Source: Polytrichum commune (lineage: Eukaryota; Streptophyta; Polytrichopsida; Polytrichales; Polytrichaceae). From it: DNA of 64,000 nucleotides. The notes under the pieces are model-generated. The model saw only the letters and a list, made by a program, of their open reading frames with translations, searched no databases and was not told the DNA's origin. The position numbers were made by a program, and so were the translations under genes. The stretch spans positions 9,858,001-9,922,000 of the forward strand of contig OX485804.1 of the NCBI GenBank assembly GCA_950295325.1, given 5' to 3'. Shown one piece after another: positions 11,820 to 22,160 of the stretch; within the stretch, counting starts at the first letter, position 1, and every line of letters starts with the position of its first letter.

Positions 11820-12110
11820 AATTATGTGTGAGTGGTGTGTGGTTAGGTGTGGATCTAAGAATGGACACCAATAAGGAGATGGGTTTGAGAGAGTTTACAT
11901 GCTCAAATTTTGTTAAAGATTACATGCCAAAGACTTGAAATGGGAGAGAGGGGGGGGGGGGGCTATGTGACTATTTGAAGAGCTCGAGAATCCTCACTTC
12001 AATGTTGAATAAGACCTTTATATGAACTCCAAAAAACATGAGGCAAATGACGATCATCTTGCTCTAATTGTGTTTTTTGCATCCTTGAGATTTGGGTGCA
12101 CATCTAAAAG
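11820..12110 (-). mobile_element. Family A element with G13 tract
   Basis: Family A on the minus strand: TGAGTGGTGTGTGGTTAGG, GATCTAAGAATGGACACCAA, then a 13-bp G tract at 11950-11962 exactly where other copies have C or G tracts, then CTATGTGACTATTTGAAGAG, TATATGAACTCCAAAAAACA and GACGATCATCTTGC. A (TA)n run lies just upstream at about 11669-11688. Confidence 0.7.
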
Positions 12111-13295
12111 TGTTCATTTAAGATATGCTTACTCATAGCTCAGTAGTTTTGTTTTGTTTGTCTAACTTTTAAAAGCTAACATGAACTTGGAACTAATATC
12201 AAAGTAAATGGTAACGGGATGGAAGAGCCACAAACCTATAGAGGGCAATTATAGTTTTGCTAAAACCTTTACATAGATGTCATGAATCCCAAGCCCAAGC
12301 CTCATATACACATTTCATACATTAAACTATACCACACTATATCAGTAAGGTTGTCTAGAACATCCTTGCCAAATAAATTGTACCACACTATTCACGGTAT
12401 TAAGTGTCATTGGCCCGGTATTGTCAATCACCCTAGTCTATTGGCCAAAGATTATGACAACCAACTCAAGAACCTAATGGTGAAAGTTTATATGAAAATG
12501 AATCAAACAAGATAGATATTATGTAGATGCATACCATAGTTTCATAATGCTTTGGGAGAAATCCATAACAATGGTCATCGTGGGTGCATGTAATGCATCT
12601 TTGATACATGAACTATGCGAATCACGTGATCTTATCACTCCTTCCCAAATCCAGATTGAGTAGGTGGTTTTATGATCTACGAAGGTAGTAGATCATAAAC
12701 CCTATTCATAGATTTTGTACCCATCACGTCATTCCCATAGTGATGGTTGGTATTTAAGTTCCCAATCTTCACTATGTGATCTACGGTATCGGCCCATTAA
12801 ACCAATGTTATGATTAGGCCCATTGTTCCACCTTTGACCCAAGTCCGGGCCTGCCATTCCACGTTATTACCAAGACATATTTTGCATGCCAATTATTGAC
12901 TCATAGTGAACGCCATGAAAGTAAATGTGATGCAAGGAAATGAGTGTACTGGGATCTTCACTCATTTCGTATTTACATTTCCTCACGTGCCTATGGAGAG
13001 GCTCTTAAAGTTACACCACTTGGGTCCTCCAACCGTGCTTCCTCTTCGGCTTTTCACCAATGTAGGATGATTGCTTAATTAGGACTCATAAGTTGGTAAT
13101 GTATTAATCCTCAGTGTATTGTATAACTTGACGAATTACATTAGGGAACTCCACTCTTGTTTTAATCCCTTGTTACTCTTATGGGACCATGTCATTGCAA
13201 TCATATAGATGGTACTTTGCCCTTAGACTTTAGTCTTAGTTGGGGTTCCATAACGTAATGAATGATTTTAGTAGTTGTGTGTACCTTGAAAGTTA
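12111..13295. other. Unassigned stretch with two short hairpins
   Basis: A perfect 10-bp inverted repeat TATGATCTAC / GTAGATCATA is at 12671-12697. A longer imperfect one, about 24 bp per arm around AAATGAGTG / CACTCATTT, lies at about 12915-12985. No repeat partner or gene was recognised. A 77-codon ORF at 12282-12515 is not convincing. Confidence 0.35.
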
Positions 13296-13304
13296 GCCTT
13301 CACT

Positions 13305-13865
13305 CATGGGTAGGTCACTTAGTGCATTTTAAAAACGACGTGCGGCATAATATAGAGAGGATTAAAATCATTTGAAATAAAAAATTATAAAGGAATTCGA
13401 AATAATGAAGGGGCCATTAAATGTAGACAATCCCATTATAAGTAAGTTAGATGGACATAAAATGTGGGCCATTATTTTTTTGTAAAATTAATATAGGGGC
13501 TAAAGATAAGGATCCTAGAAGGTATGTTTAGTATGTTTGCTATGGTCTCCTATGTGTTTTCTTCATAACTTTGTTTGCAATGATATTACTGTTTGCACCC
13601 TTCTTTGTTTCCATGGTTTCCCTTAACACTTGTCAATGCGTTAGGAAGTAGATTAGCTTTTATTACTTAAAAGGAATATAGAGTACAAAAAATTGCAGTG
13701 ACTTGGACAATATAAGTAATGAAAGGGTGCAAACAAATGGGCCATTTTTGAAATTTAAGTAATTATAGGGAGACTTTAATTCAGCCCTTGAAGGTAAATA
13801 GCCCCAAAACAAAAAACCCCCAGCCGCACGTGGTGCACAAAAATGCCTTAAAGTGACCTACCCGT
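13305..13865. mobile_element. Mutator-like MITE with 9-bp target duplication
   Basis: The left end CATGGGTAGGTCACTTAGTG and the right end (reverse complement ACGGGTAGGTCACTTTAAGG) are inverted copies, with the similarity continuing to an ACGTGCGGC block about 40 bp in. The 9 bp GCCTTCACT stand directly outside both ends (13296-13304 and 13866-13874). A 9-bp duplication is the hallmark of the Mutator superfamily. The 561-bp interior has no ORF of note, so the element is non-autonomous. Confidence 0.7.
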
Positions 13866-13871
13866 GCCTTC

Positions 13872-14382
13872 ACTACAAGGAAACGTGGGTGTAAAATGAT
13901 CAAAATTGGCATTATGCCATTTAGACTGAGAGCATGGCTCAATAAAGTGAAGGCTCACTAGAGTGAATAAATTGTGAACTCCAACCTTACTTCATATAAC
14001 AATCCTGTTTTTATTCTACTACCATTATAAGTCCTATGTATATTATACTACTTGACGGGTTTCACTAACTAATTCCACCCTCAATATCAATCATTGCATT
14101 TATTGGGCCATGTTGATGCATCTGCTTTGGTGTTTTGCCTTAGCCCTCATCATTATTTAGAGTTTCCTCGAGAAAATATATGATTTTGCTACTTGTGTGT
14201 ACCTAATCCCTTAGACTTCATTACAAGAAAACATGCATCCAATTGGCATGATTCAAAATGACCACATTGGCATTATGTCATATAGATTGGCTTGCAAGGG
14301 ACAAGTTGTGTGATTTTCAGACAAATGTGTCCCTTGCAAGCTGGATGGACTATGTCATTTAGACTCATGTTTTCCTAAAGTG
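13872..14382. mobile_element. CACTA-like ends, fragmentary
   Basis: CACTACAAGGAAACGTGGGT at about 13871 and CATTACAAGAAAACATGCAT at 14219 resemble the CACTACAAGAAAA end typical of plant CACTA (En/Spm) elements. The sequence ends with ATGTTTTCCTAAAGTG at 14382, the corresponding opposite end. GGCATTATG.CAT.TAGA follows each left-type end. A perfect 14-bp hairpin GCTTGCAAGGGACA / TGTCCCTTGCAAGC lies at 14290-14341. No 3-bp target duplication was seen, so exact limits are uncertain. Confidence 0.45.
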
Positions 14383-14552
14383 GTCAGTGAGTCCTTGTCC
14401 TTTGTGGGCTTCATGACATGGTGAACTTGCTTATTCGCTCATATGTTAGGCATGAGCTCAATGAGTTCCATTACATGTGAACTCATTGGGTCTTAGGGGC
14501 CCATAGGTTCAAACACGCCCCATCACAATTATAAAGAACAATCCCTGCCACT

Positions 14553-15715
14553 TACCGTACGTTAAGGGCAGCTTCGGCACAAAATAATTCTAAAAATAGA
14601 CACCGAAAATTTTGGAAAATTATTGACATTTTTTGCCGAATATAAAATTAATTAATTTTCAAAATTGCCGAAAAGTAAGAAATTTTAACTTCTCACTAGA
14701 ATTTTACTTACACTGGAAGCATATATGAATTCTGATGGAGAGAAGGTGCTCATTTTGTAATCAAGCTCACTTACATTAGTCCACAAAGAATATGGGTTAA
14801 GAAGTAGCAAGACTCTAAGTGAGGCTTTTCAAATGTGTTGTACACACTTTTTTGGAGTCCAATTGAGCATAGAAGATGAAGTTTTATAGAATTTTGTCCA
14901 ACTAACAAAAGTTGAGAAATCAAGTAATCTTCCACCCCCAACAAGTTTTGTGTCAAAATAAATCTTTATGCAAAAGATATGGACAAAACATTGCAGCCGT
15001 GTAAAGATCAAAAAATTAAAATGCGTTCATAACAGTTTTTCGGAGCTCATTTGTGCATAGAAGATCAACTTTTTTGGAATTTTGTTGCTCTAAGAAAAGT
15101 TTAGAAATCAAGTAATCTTCCACCCCCAACAAGTTTTGTGTCAAAATAAATCTTTATGCAAAAGATATGGACAAAACATTGCAGCCGTGTAAAGATCAAA
15201 AAATTAAAATGCGTTCATAACAGTTTTTCGGAGCTCATTTGTGCATAGAAGATCAACTTTTTTGGAATTTTGTTGCTCTAAGAAAATTTTAGAAATCAAG
15301 TAATCTTTCACCTCCAACAAATTTTATGTCATTTGAAGACTCTATGCAAAAGTTATGCGTGTTATAAAAATGAAGTCTAACTAGGTGCTTCACCTCAAAC
15401 TTTACATATCCCATATGCATTGTTGAACACAACTCCACTCTACTTGTATAAAGCACAGAGCATTCCCAACTCTTCACAAAATCGTGAAAGATTTATATCT
15501 TTTGTAAAACTCTTCACACAAATTGTGAAATCGTGAATAAACATTCTTGTTTACCGTTAGGTAATAACTTCTTGGATGTATGCCGAAATTGCATTATTAA
15601 ACTATTTAAAATGCCGAAATTTTTAGTAATTTTTTTTTTTCCCGCCGAACACTGTTTTTTTACTTTTAATAATTATTCGGCAAGAGAGCGCCGAAGCTGC
15701 CCTTAACGTACGGTA
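14553..15715. mobile_element. Family D TIR element, copy 1
   Basis: The termini are perfect inverted repeats over at least 26 bp: TACCGTACGTTAAGGGCAGC then TTCGGC on the left, and the exact complement on the right. Further GCCGAA/TTCGGC blocks recur inside. The TIR itself is the target-like TA palindrome, so the target duplication cannot be fixed; TA is possible. A second copy is at 34475-35421. Internally a 188-bp unit is duplicated. Minus ORFs of 60-62 codons here come from this unit and are present in both copies, but resemble no protein that I know. Confidence 0.8.
14921..15296. repeat. 188-bp tandem duplication inside element D
   Basis: CAAGTAATCTTCCACCCCCA starts at 14921 and again at 15109, and the matching CAAGTAATCTTTCACCTCCA starts at 15297. 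The two 188-bp units are almost identical, and only one unit is present in the copy at 34475-35421, so the duplication post-dates their separation. Confidence 0.85.
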
Positions 15716-16406
15716 TTCAAGACAACCCCGGGATAACCAAGCTAACTTTCCTTTTTTATGTTGTGCCCCTAATTAGAGTGACCCAAAACATTATTTGTGG
15801 GTGGACCTTGGGGTGACACCCAAGTCCCGCAAGGCAATGAGGTGATGGCCACCCATATGGAAAGGCAAGTAAGCACACCGGTGGCGCTAAGTCATGGGGC
15901 TAGTGCGGCTAGTGCGGCTAGTGCGGCTAGTGCGGCTAGTCCTGGTGGATCCATTTGGGCTCCTTAGCACCCCAAATTGATAAAGGTATGTCATGAGGCC
16001 AGTGAGTGGTAACAATAACTTGTGGAGAGCACGAGGAGTGTTCTGGGATTTTGAGGCAAGGTGATTCCTGACTCTAAATTGCGTTAGTACTAGGGTATGT
16101 GTCCCTCAAAGGAAGGAGTATTCCATGTACTTGGGCTTTGAATGAAAGTGGGATAGGTTGTGCATGGCCTTGGTTGTCGTGAGTTAGTGGCGTCACAAAT
16201 TTATCGAGCCTTGCATGACGGCCCTCATTGTTACACGATGGGCCATCATTGAACTAAATGTGGGTTTGGGTTGCAAAGTTTTACCTCCCACCCCTAGGTC
16301 AACCAATAATTTGCCATACATAGGGTTTGTCCCCTGAAAGGGGCAATATCCCACAGACGAAGAGGCTCTTAATTCATGCTTGCATTGTATAGAAGTTGGG
16401 GTTCAC

Positions 16407-16445
<39 letters not shown>

Positions 16446-16562
16446 CTTCGTTGGTCACTTATACCTTAGCATTAGCCCAAGGCACTTGTTACCACCAAAG
16501 AGGGTGAGAGCTCACAGATTCATAGCTTAAAAAAAGGAGTCTTCACATTGGAGGGAGGCATC
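15716..16562. repeat. Unassigned stretch with 9-bp and ATCT repeats
   Basis: Holds a 9-bp tandem GGCTAGTGC repeated nearly five times at 15898-15940 and an (ATCT)n microsatellite at 16407-16444. Nothing else was recognised. Confidence 0.6.
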
Positions 16563-16565
16563 TTA

Positions 16566-16942
16566 GGGCCAATCCTTCACATGGGTCCCAAGTCACTTGA
16601 GGTCTATCTGTGCAATCTCAACCATTGAGAGCATGGAAGTTGGGACTTGTAACTTCACATGAGGTCCCAAGTCCTAAGTATGACATGCATGCCTACATGG
16701 CAAACACTTTTGAAGGTGAGGATTGGGACTTGTGTTGAGAGTTGGGTCGAGCAAAAAGCTAGACCCAACTCTCAACACAAGTCCGGTGAGTTTTTTTTGC
16801 ATAAAATAATCAAGAGCTGACTTTATGAATATAAACCATATTTTGATGGTTTCTTGCAACTCAAAAGTTGGGCCTTTACCTCCATGTTGGGACTTGCTAT
16901 CATGAGTTGACTTGGAACTTGAGACCATATGTGAATTGGCCC
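16566..16942. mobile_element. Family F, PIF/Harbinger-like MITE with TTA duplication
   Basis: The left end GGGCCAATCCTTCACATGGG and right end (reverse complement GGGCCAATTCACATATGGTC) are inverted copies, and TTA flanks both sides (16563-16565 and 16943-16945). The 3-bp TTA duplication is typical of the PIF/Harbinger (Tourist) group. The 377-bp interior carries a strong hairpin. An 84-codon minus ORF covers it but is unlikely to be coding. Confidence 0.75.
16726..16784. other. 27-bp hairpin inside element F
   Basis: Arms 16726-16752 and 16758-16784 pair with one mismatch around a 5-base loop (AAAAA). The core is GACTTGTGTTGAGAGTTGGG and its complement. Confidence 0.85.
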
Positions 16943-17214
16943 TTACTCACACTTTTTCACTCAAGTCCAAAAAAATAAAAATATATCTTGGCGAAGGCAA
17001 GTTCATTATAATCATAAATGGAACAAATAGCTCAGCTCAAAATATGAGATGCACCCCCAGATTATGTAATTTTGTTCATCTTTACCCTACAGATTTATGA
17101 TTGTTGCATTCCATATGTGTCCCAGTGGATTGGTCTAAGATCTTTGAAGCTCATTCCAATGTTGGGTTATCTATAGAATGGCAATCTATTACATATATAC
17201 TATGTAATGAAATG

Positions 17215-18140
17215 AAATGAGATTGATTTTAAAGTCTGGGGAGCCAAATGGCTTAGGGGACACAGTGCAAGCATGGTAAAGTGGACCAAAAAGTGCTTTG
17301 GTATACTAAAACCATAATTTGTCTTGGACAAAGGCCTAAAAGTAGTGGCAAAGTGTTGTTTAAATTGTTTATGTATTTTTGTTTTTTCTTCATGATGACC
17401 TCAAGTGTTGTGTTAAATGCTCAAATGTAGAATATTAAGTCAAGATCCTCAAAACTCATCATTAAAAGTGATGCTCAAAAGCAACAAAATGGTTGAATCT
17501 AGTTTTGGATGTAGATTTCATGACCTTAAATATTTTGAAGTTGGCATTATTTTCATATTCCTTGAATTCATTATCTATTGGAGGGCATCATCACAAAATT
17601 TTGTAGAAAACCATCAATTTAATGTAATTTCATTGTATTTTGAACAAATTTTAGATAGTTACTTGTTCAACATCACATACTTGCACACCACTTGCATTGT
17701 CTTCTAGATTATGTAGACTTTTCTTGTAATTGTTTTTGACATCATAATTATATTGGCTTTGTATACTAGTTTTTCAAAAAATGATTGAATCATTTTTTAA
17801 ATTTAAATTTCTTTGATTCTTTATTTCACAAAATTCAAAGTTAGTGTACATTTTTGAATCACTTTCACTTAACACTAGGCAAGGATCATATTTTGTCCAC
17901 TTTACCGTGCTTGCACCTGACTAGAAATAAAACCAAGATGGTGTCAAACTGGCTAATTCTCTAATATGGTGCAGTGTAGTAGCCTCCATGAGATAGAGGC
18001 TAATATCAAGTTGATGGTTCGATTAAACGAAAGACTTGAGACTCCCTTATACTACAATTTCAAAAAGTAATTGGAACTCATCCCTAACAAATTATACAGG
18101 GGACACTATAGCACAAAGCAAGCCTCAATTTCTACTGCAT
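17215..18140 (+). repeat. Dispersed repeat M, copy 1, interrupted
   Basis: The left part (TTGATTTTAAAGTCTGGGGA, then GCCAAATGGCTTAGGGGA) and right part (GGTGTCAAACTGGCTAATTC through TACAGGGGACACTATAGCAC) together match the uninterrupted copy at 45866-46140. The intervening 654 bp are element N. Both copies carry a small conserved hairpin TAGCCTC...GAGGCTA. Confidence 0.65.
17264..17917. mobile_element. Element N, TIR element inserted in repeat M
   Basis: The ends AGTGCAAGCATGGTAAAGTG and (reverse complement of the right end) GGTGCAAGCACGGTAAAGTG are inverted copies of about 28 bp. The element is absent from repeat M at 45866-46140, which acts as the empty site. A 96-codon plus ORF (17417-17707) lies inside but has no recognisable motif. 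The target duplication is unclear (GAC is possible). Confidence 0.7.
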
Positions 18141-18980
18141 TACAAGAGAGAGAAAAAACGACATAATCTACTATCTTCAAAGATAAGAACAGATGACCAC
18201 CATCCAATTTCAAATGGCAGGTCTATGATAGAGGTGTGGGAAGCCACAACGATGTTGCGGTGTGCTGGTGTCAATGGTTGCTTCAAGCATAACTCCCGTT
18301 CGTAGTTGAGGAAACCCCAGAGGTGGAGGCACTCCGGTTCTTCCACGACAGACAAACAGAGCTCCACACTTTTAACAAAAATAAAACCCTTTCTTGAGAT
18401 CATCGAACTTGATTTCTGATGTTGTTCAAATTGTCATCGGTTTCCCTCAGGAGATAGACCCTGCGACGCCAGTCCACATGGTTGTCGATTTGTGCCAAGT
18501 GTCGAACTCTCGTTGGTTGGGAGAGTGAGGTTACTTCAATCCTTGGTCAAGCTCTCCGCCTGCAGCCAGCCCTGGGGGCCTGAGCCGTAGCCGGACTACA
18601 GTTGGTCCCCCAGATTATCATGATCATGGAGTCACTTCAGTCGAGCTTGAAGATGGCCGCTCCCTCATGTGCCATTATAACCACTTCGTTTTTAACTTGG
18701 TGCCCACATACACGTACACACGCGCACACATGTCACATATAAATATATAACAACTTCGTGATGGATTTGCAGCCATTATGAGCCCCAATACCTATGATAA
18801 AATGTACATGATCATGAGCCTGCTGAGCCTGCTGAGCCTCCTGAGCCTGGCCTTGCGAATGTAAAGAAAAGTCCCATCAAAGGCACCGACCCCACTGCCA
18901 CCTCCCTGCAAATGCCTGGCCACAATCGAGTCCCTGGAATTGCAGCTTAGAATTGTCTTCAATGGATCATAGCGGAACCT
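18141..18980. other. Unassigned, GC-richer stretch
   Basis: From about 18420 the base composition rises. A 9-bp tandem GAGCCTGCT occurs about four times at 18818-18850. ORFs of 87-89 codons on both strands (18036-18403) overlap repeat M and are not recognisable. Confidence 0.3.
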
Positions 18981-19786
18981 AAGGTAGACTTTTAGTTGGG
19001 TCGTAAATGGTTACTTTCTTTTTTCTGACTAGCCCGAAGATGGTCATTCCAAGGATTCGAAACATGCTAGTATTTAGTACGACATGGTTTAGGGTTGGTT
19101 TTCATGTAGGCCACTCTCCCACCGGATTCTAGGCATCAGTGGTGGTCTCGTGCAAATAAGTACAAGTGTCAAACGAATCAATTGGGTGGTCTATTGGAAC
19201 GTGGAGGGTTGTGGACACGGGCTGCTAGATTTTCATGCATCCATTAAAGCGTTTTTCTTAACCTACGAGTGTTGGTCACCGAAGGGTTTGAAGATTGATG
19301 GTCCAAAGTTCCATTCTTGGTGACCTCAAGGAGGAGGAGGAGGTTAGTAGGTGGGCCCGGGTTTGAGGGAACGAGAGCAGATAGTTGGCACATATGAACC
19401 CTACCCCACGAGATCCCATCTACATTTGGGGGAGTTTGCCCTTACTGCTGCTAGAATTTGGTGGGTGAGTGGCCTACATGGAAACTCTCTCTTAGCAAAC
19501 CCAAACTGAGGCCGTAGACACTTCCCTCATAAATTTTGGGGCTCATATGAATATTTTATTTGTTCTCAAATTGAAGATTCTTGAGCTCACCAAACAGCCG
19601 TGTAGGCACCCCCCCCCTTCAATTATGTCGACTATTGGGTCTAAAAAGGTCATCATGTTTTGAACACGTATTATGGTTTCTTCTAAGTACGTTTCCTTTT
19701 GGAATCCATTCTTGGGGCCACACCAAACCACATACCACTCAAACATAGGTACTTGATTAAGAGAGGCAACCGAATGAGACACGTCT
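18981..19786 (+). mobile_element. Family A element interrupted by a Tourist-like MITE
   Basis: Starts AAGGTAGACTTTTAGTTGGG, shows the usual GAAACATGCTAGTATTTAGT and ACATGGTT, is then broken at 19092-19491, resumes with AGCAAACCCAAACTGAGGCC, CATATGAATATTTTA, a C9 tract (19609-19617), AATTATGTCGACTATTGGGT and CCACACCAAACCACATACCA, and ends ACACGTCTACCT. Without the insert it is about 405 bp, the normal family length. Confidence 0.8.
19092..19491. mobile_element. Tourist-like MITE nested in family A
   Basis: The left end GGGTTGGTTTTCATGTAGGC and right end (reverse complement AGAGAGAGTTTCCATGTAGG) share CATGTAGGCCACTC and the inverted similarity continues for about 35 bp. TTA stands directly outside both ends (19089-19091 and 19492-19494), and the host sequence GATGGTTAGCAAA seen in other family A copies is rebuilt if one TTA is removed. 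It is exactly 400 bp and non-coding. Confidence 0.8.
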
Positions 19787-20205
19787 ACCTTGAGTTTGCG
19801 GTTGATTCATCTCAAATGGCTTGGATTAAACCAATCGGGGATTCTGAAACTAGTTGATTTTCCCATGTCAAATCAACTAAAAAAATATGGGTTGCGCACA
19901 CACAACGTTACACAAGTCCTTAGTTGCAGTCCATGGGACCAGGTATCACATAAGCATAATTCCTCTTTAACTTCAAGATTTCTCGTTTATGGGGGAGCAC
20001 TCATGTTGTGTACGATGAACTTTTTGACGAGAAACTATAAATGATTAGGATTTTTTAAATCAGAGATGCTTTCTTTGGAAAGAAACCATCATGTAACTGC
20101 TTAATATCGTTCATATGCAATGTTTAAGGCTTTTATGAGGTTTGCTCGTATGTGATAATTCCCTCTCTCTCCAACCTAACCTAACCTAACCTAACCTAAG
20201 CAAAG
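19787..20205 (+). repeat. Repeat O/P composite
   Basis: GTTGATTCATCTCAAATGGC near 19800 and TTCCCTCTCTCTCC near 20160 match the interior and right end of element O (29084-29350). The middle (ACACAACGTTACACAAGTCC through CATCATGTAACTGCTTAAT) is repeat P. It ends in five CCTAA units (20175-20199). Confidence 0.5.
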
Positions 20206-21097
20206 CAGCCATAAGGTGAGGCAGTAGGCCGTATAGGTAGCTCTATGGCTGGTGTTATTTTACCTGCAAAGTCATGAAATGAGGGAGTGAGTCCAAGCTC
20301 TACTCCTTGAGTTCGTTATGAAATGGAGGAGTGTGGGGACATCATGATACAATGGTACATCTGCCTCCAGCTTTCTCCTCTTACTTTCTCGTTAGTGGGA
20401 CTCTCATTGGGCCACCAGCACCTGTCCAAAGGGCTCCAGAATACATTCGTATTAATAAGAGAGTGGCAAGGCGAGAGCGAGCCAGATTTCAATGAAATTG
20501 GAACACTTTGACCAAGCCCCGGTCACACCAAACTTTCCCTCTGCTTCCAACCATGTAATTGTTGGGGATTACGTTGAGAAATGGATGTTGGCTCATCACT
20601 TGTACAGCCGGAGAATGCCAATGGATGGTGTTTGAATCGGCTGGTGTGATCAACCCCTCAGTGTCAACGCTAATGTTGTCTTTTGGTCAACACACCTCAA
20701 ACCGACATAATAAGAGTTAAGCACAGTGTATGTATTATTAGAATTGTTGAAGTTATACATGGTCTTGTTTGCAAGATCAAGAGGATTTCAACGCACTGGA
20801 ACACGTGATGATTGGATATTGGAAGCAAAAGTTATGAGGGTTTAATGTTGCATTTGTAGGCAAGCTCAAACCAACACATGTATCAAATGTTCGAGAGGTG
20901 TACATCCTCATAATTGATATGTACTTATTGTGCAAGATTCTTGGGTGATGGTTTTGGATACAAATGCCTGATGGAGGGGTCTGAGTGTGAGATGTTAATT
21001 TTTTTTACTAGTTTAGGCCCACTACAAGTGGAGAAGAACTTAATCTTGTATTGGTTGTTGGTTCATGCACTTTAAACATGTAACATGGTAGTACTTC

Positions 21098-21136
<39 letters not shown>

Positions 21137-21394
21137 TGGCAGAGATCAATTTTCTTTTCTAAGGGTACATGATAAATGCGGCTCTATGCTAGCCCAATTC
21201 TCGACACTTTCAAATGAACAAAGAACCTTGTAATTTTACATAGAAAAGAAAAGAAAAGAAGAAGTAACGCCCGTAGCCAGGTATTGGCGTGAATGTGAGC
21301 CCATTGGCTTGATGTTGATTGCGGCAGTCCATGATGCAACATAAGGTAATTTTACATACATACAAAGAGAGCGGCCTCACAATTATGTTGATGC
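20206..21394. repeat. Unassigned stretch with (TA)n microsatellite
   Basis: Contains a (TA)n run of about 17 units at 21100-21134 and a short (AAAAG)n run near 21242. No gene or repeat partner was recognised. Confidence 0.5.
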
Positions 21395-21598
21395 ATGAAC
21401 ACCAACATTCTTTTTTTTCTTTTTTTTCTTTTTTCCCTCTATATATTTCCCTTTGGAACTACTGCCTCCTACGGTCACATGCAACACGGTGAGGAGGTAC
21501 CGTCAAATAACTTCTTCATGGTGGCGACGGACTTTGCATTGGTGCAAGCAAGCACCACCGGAAATGTGGCTTTCTTTTTCATCATGAAAGGTGAATAA
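21395..21598 (+). CDS. Small ORF with signal-peptide-like N-terminus (doubtful)
   Basis: The 67-codon ORF begins with a Phe/Leu-rich hydrophobic run of about 18 residues ending in a small-residue stretch (GTTAS), as in a secretory signal peptide, followed by a short hydrophilic-to-hydrophobic tail with no cysteine pattern or known motif. The hydrophobic run is largely made by a T-rich low-complexity tract (TTTTCTTTT...), so it may be an artefact of base composition. No neighbouring exon or promoter is evident. No function is proposed. Confidence 0.1.
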   Translation: MNTNILFFLFFLFSLYIFPFGTTASYGHMQHGEEVPSNNFFMVATDFALVQASTTGNVAFFFIMKGE

Positions 21599-22029
21599 CA
21601 CAATGCGTGAATCTCTTCCAAATGGATCACTTGGCAGGAGGACCAACTGAAGCAGGTACCAACATTAAGGGTATTCTTCAATAGGCATACCTACCCACAA
21701 CACCCTCAACACACATTCATCAACACCCTTCCTAATGATCCCAAAGCCCACAGAATCATTAAAGTTCTCAAGCCTACAAAAGTGCACACCACACATTATG
21801 ATATACGCACTAAGGTAAGGAGGGAGGTGTGCAGGTGTTACCACTCGGTAACCTTAGCTTTCCCTTGTTCTCTAAGTTATCTTGTATTGATCAAATTTTG
21901 AGTGTTAAATTTTGTGTTATCGGAAGTGCAAGTGTGGTGATGTTTTACGTGATTGCATGGCCCTCCCAATGTTTGGTTGATTGTTGAGTGTAGAATAGTT
22001 AGAAACTGAAGACGGATAGAAGATGTAGT

Positions 22030-22160
22030 TCAATCTCTTTTAAGCATGTGGTTTTAGGGTGTCTATTTGTGGACCCAATCACACTCAATTATGCACCATT
22101 CGAACTTAGGTGTCCATATGAGAAAAGTAGCCAAACTAGTAACATGGCGCACGTCTTACA
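22030..22160 (+). mobile_element. Family A tail fragment
   Basis: AAGCATGTGGTTTTAGGGTG, TAGGTGTCCATATGAGAAAA and GTAGCCAAACTAG, then GCACGTCTTA, match the 3' tail of family A. The 5' part is missing. The following 22161-24090 is unassigned; ORFs there (up to 92 codons, both strands) are not recognisable. Confidence 0.45.

Noticed and set aside
14771-15477. Minus ORFs with the shared peptide string KLVGGGR
   Set aside because: They are read from the duplicated unit of element D. Peptides are short, out of phase with the 188-bp period (not a multiple of three) and match no family that I know.
20175-20199. (CCTAA)5 as an interstitial telomere
   Set aside because: The typical plant telomere unit is CCCTAAA; five 5-bp units at the end of a repeat copy are better explained by local slippage, as with (AACTA)6 at 50486.
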